Positions 13,457 through 14,381 of a DNA stretch of 14,381 nucleotides are shown in pieces. Origin of the DNA: DASWIG01 sp965371445 (GTDB lineage: Bacteria; Acidobacteriota; Thermoanaerobaculia; Multivoradales; J023); assembly GCA_965371445.1 (NCBI GenBank), contig CBDUYN010000224.1, positions 1 to 14,381 on the forward strand. The letters are read 5' to 3'. Under the pieces are notes generated by a model. That model did no database searches and was not told the origin of the DNA. It saw only the letters and a list, made by a program, of their open reading frames with translations. How positions within the stretch are numbered: position 1 is the stretch's first letter; each line of letters opens with the position of its first letter. The position numbers and the translations under genes were made by a program.

Positions 13457-13557
13457 GGTGCCCCTCTTGAGGTGCCCCCTCTTGAGGTGCCCCCTCTTGA
13501 GGTGCCTGCCGAATCGCAACTCCCGGCTCTTGAGGTGCCTGCCGAATCGCAACTCCC
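13404..13557. repeat. Degenerate tandem array of TTGAGGTGCC-containing units
   Basis: TTGAGGTGCC starts at 13404, 13425, 13439, 13453, 13467, 13482, 13497 and 13530. The intervals are 21, 14, 14, 14, 15, 15 and 33 bases. Short units read TTGAGGTGCCCCTC (14) or the same with one extra C (15). The long unit adds TGCCGAATCGCAACTCCC. It begins inside the radical SAM reading frame and ends where GC content drops. Because 14 is not a multiple of three, each copy is read in a different frame until a TGA is reached. Confidence 0.95.
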
Positions 13558-13571
13558 TAGTTTTCAACGAC

Positions 13572-13817
13572 TTACGCCAGATTCCGTAACCGACCGCAGA
13601 AAGTCGGGCTAGGATACGTTTTGCCTATTGACATCGGGGGCCTCATAGGTGATATGCGGCCGTTCGTTCGTTGATTCGCAACATAGCTTTGCTCTTCAAA
13701 CTCAATATATTCTTTATCCATGGTCTCCAAAAAGAGTACCTTGGTTCGGATTCCCCTGGGCCGATCGTCCTTGTCGAGGTCTGGAAGCTTCACCGGGAGA
13801 TTGTTCTTCACATCCAT
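13572..13817 (-). CDS. Small unknown protein in low-GC DNA
   Basis: 81 residues, no recognised family. The composition is protein-like: a polar, charged start MDVKNNLPVKLPDLDKDDRP, then a beta-type segment TKVLFLETMDKEYIEFEEQSYV, then QRTNGRISPMRPPMSIG. It lies downstream of the LexA-like gene on the same strand and its first 104 bases overlap that gene in another frame. In the overlap this frame looks more like a real protein than the other. There is no good Shine-Dalgarno at the ATG (13817). The last 15 residues may be random sequence after a frameshift. It could be a real accessory gene, a partner of the LexA-like protein, or a decaying fragment. Confidence 0.42.
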   Translation of the reverse strand: MDVKNNLPVKLPDLDKDDRPRGIRTKVLFLETMDKEYIEFEEQSYVANQRTNGRISPMRPPMSIGKTYPSPTFCGRLRNLA

Positions 13818-14274
13818 CTGTCGAGTGCCGGTTTCCCCTGATTTCCGTCACTCTCTTCTCTGACTCCCACGGCATTGCCATAAGGTATTCTCGTATTAGA
13901 TCTACGAATTTCTCCGGCGCGCCAAGCTTTCTAAGTTCGAAGCTAACCCTGTCTGTGAGTCGGTTTACGGAGCCGATCTTCGGCAAGACCATCGCATGCT
14001 TGTCACAGATTCGGTGAACTAAGAAGTCCGCGAATTCCACTACCGCAACTATCGAGATCCAAGAAGAAATCTCCTGCTTAGGTCGAAATTTCGAATCGGC
14101 CCAGCCGAGAACTGGCAATTCTGCGGAGTCGACTAGCAGTTGAATTGATCGAGCTACTCCTGCGACCCTCCTCAGCGCTCCCTTCTTCTCTAGCATTACC
14201 ACCATCTGATGGACCGAGGATCCTGCTACGCCAAAGAAGGCTGCAATATCTCCCTCGGAGGGCGACAGTCCCAT
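13714..14274 (-). CDS. Protein with N-terminal LexA-type winged-helix DNA-binding domain
   Basis: 186 residues from the ATG at 14274. The N-terminus matches the LexA-like winged helix: GLSPSEGDIAAFFGVAGSSV is the helix-turn-helix, then HQMVVMLEKKGALRRVAGVARSIQLLV is the recognition helix and wing. No autoprotease Ser/Lys domain follows; residues about 65-150 (VVEFADFLVHRI, VSFELRKLGAPEKFVDLIREYL) are an unknown helical part. The normal first helix of the fold is encoded upstream in the same frame (RRQSEYLAFISQYEVL), but that stretch has no ATG, GTG or TTG back to a TAG at 14371-14373. Translation may therefore start at 14274 behind GAGGT, giving a truncated domain, or the gene is damaged. The last roughly 35 residues overlap the next gene and look unconserved. 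It lies in lower-GC, probably acquired DNA. Confidence 0.55.
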   Translation of the reverse strand: MGLSPSEGDIAAFFGVAGSSVHQMVVMLEKKGALRRVAGVARSIQLLVDSAELPVLGWADSKFRPKQEISSWISIVAVVEFADFLVHRICDKHAMVLPKIGSVNRLTDRVSFELRKLGAPEKFVDLIREYLMAMPWESEKRVTEIRGNRHSTDGCEEQSPGEASRPRQGRSAQGNPNQGTLFGDHG

Positions 14275-14381
14275 CAGTACCTCATATTGGGAGATGAATG
14301 CGAGATACTCACTTTGACGCCTCGTGTGTGTCCTTTCGGCAAGCGTGCATGACTGCCGCTGAGGCCGCCGCTATCGTTGGT

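Larger units (their letters stand above)
13560..14381. mobile_element. Low-GC accessory segment (likely acquired), right edge open
   Basis: Composition falls abruptly after the repeat array to roughly half G+C by eye, with AT-rich codons. Both reading frames here are unlike the housekeeping genes to the left. No transposase, integrase or terminal repeat is visible inside the window, so the kind of element is unknown. Confidence 0.4.

Noticed and set aside
13404..13557. CRISPR array
   Set aside because: Units are only 14-33 bases and contain no unique spacers; no cas genes nearby.

Overview
The window is GC-rich (by eye about two-thirds G+C or more) over positions 1 to about 13,560 and clearly lower in GC from there to the end. 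The gene content is bacterial: a receptor-like Ser/Thr kinase with TPRs, an ECF sigma factor, an outer-membrane beta-barrel, an alpha2beta2 glycyl-tRNA synthetase, a small retropepsin-like protein and a B12-type radical SAM protein. It suggests a Gram-negative, high-GC lineage, most like Acidobacteriota (Thermoanaerobaculia-type), but no rRNA or other marker here proves that. Myxococcota or a related phylum remains possible.

Left part (1-4,130). A 5'-incomplete Ser/Thr kinase with a membrane anchor and TPR array is on the + strand. It converges on a signal-peptide-bearing outer-membrane barrel on the - strand. Divergent from the barrel gene is a two-gene unit: an ECF sigma factor with a Cys-containing C-terminal tail, then a 90-residue Cys-rich single-pass membrane protein. 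The pair looks like an uncharacterised redox- or metal-responsive sigma switch. It ends at a strong hairpin shared with the converging mutL.

Centre (4,167-9,959, - strand). recO, glyQ, glyS and mutL form one tightly packed operon in which every junction overlaps (TGATG, TAATG, ATGA). It combines recombinational repair, glycyl-tRNA synthesis and mismatch repair. The last glyS codons can fold into a perfect hairpin with the mutL Shine-Dalgarno sequence in its loop, which suggests coupled translation.

Right part (10,056-13,456). A short CorA-family transporter diverges from recO. It is followed by a converging 122-residue retropepsin-like protein, a 332-base stretch without a convincing gene, a 146-residue membrane-anchored protein of unknown function, and a B12-binding/radical SAM protein. 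The radical SAM frame runs into an array of TTGAGGTGCC repeats with mixed spacing (14, 15, 21 and 33 bases), and the array supplies its last residues and stop codon.

Right edge (13,560-14,381). Immediately after the array the base composition drops. Two - strand reading frames, one with a LexA-type winged helix and one unrecognised, overlap by 104 bases. The homology of the LexA-like frame starts upstream of any usable start codon. This looks like recently acquired or decaying accessory DNA whose boundary coincides with the repeat array.
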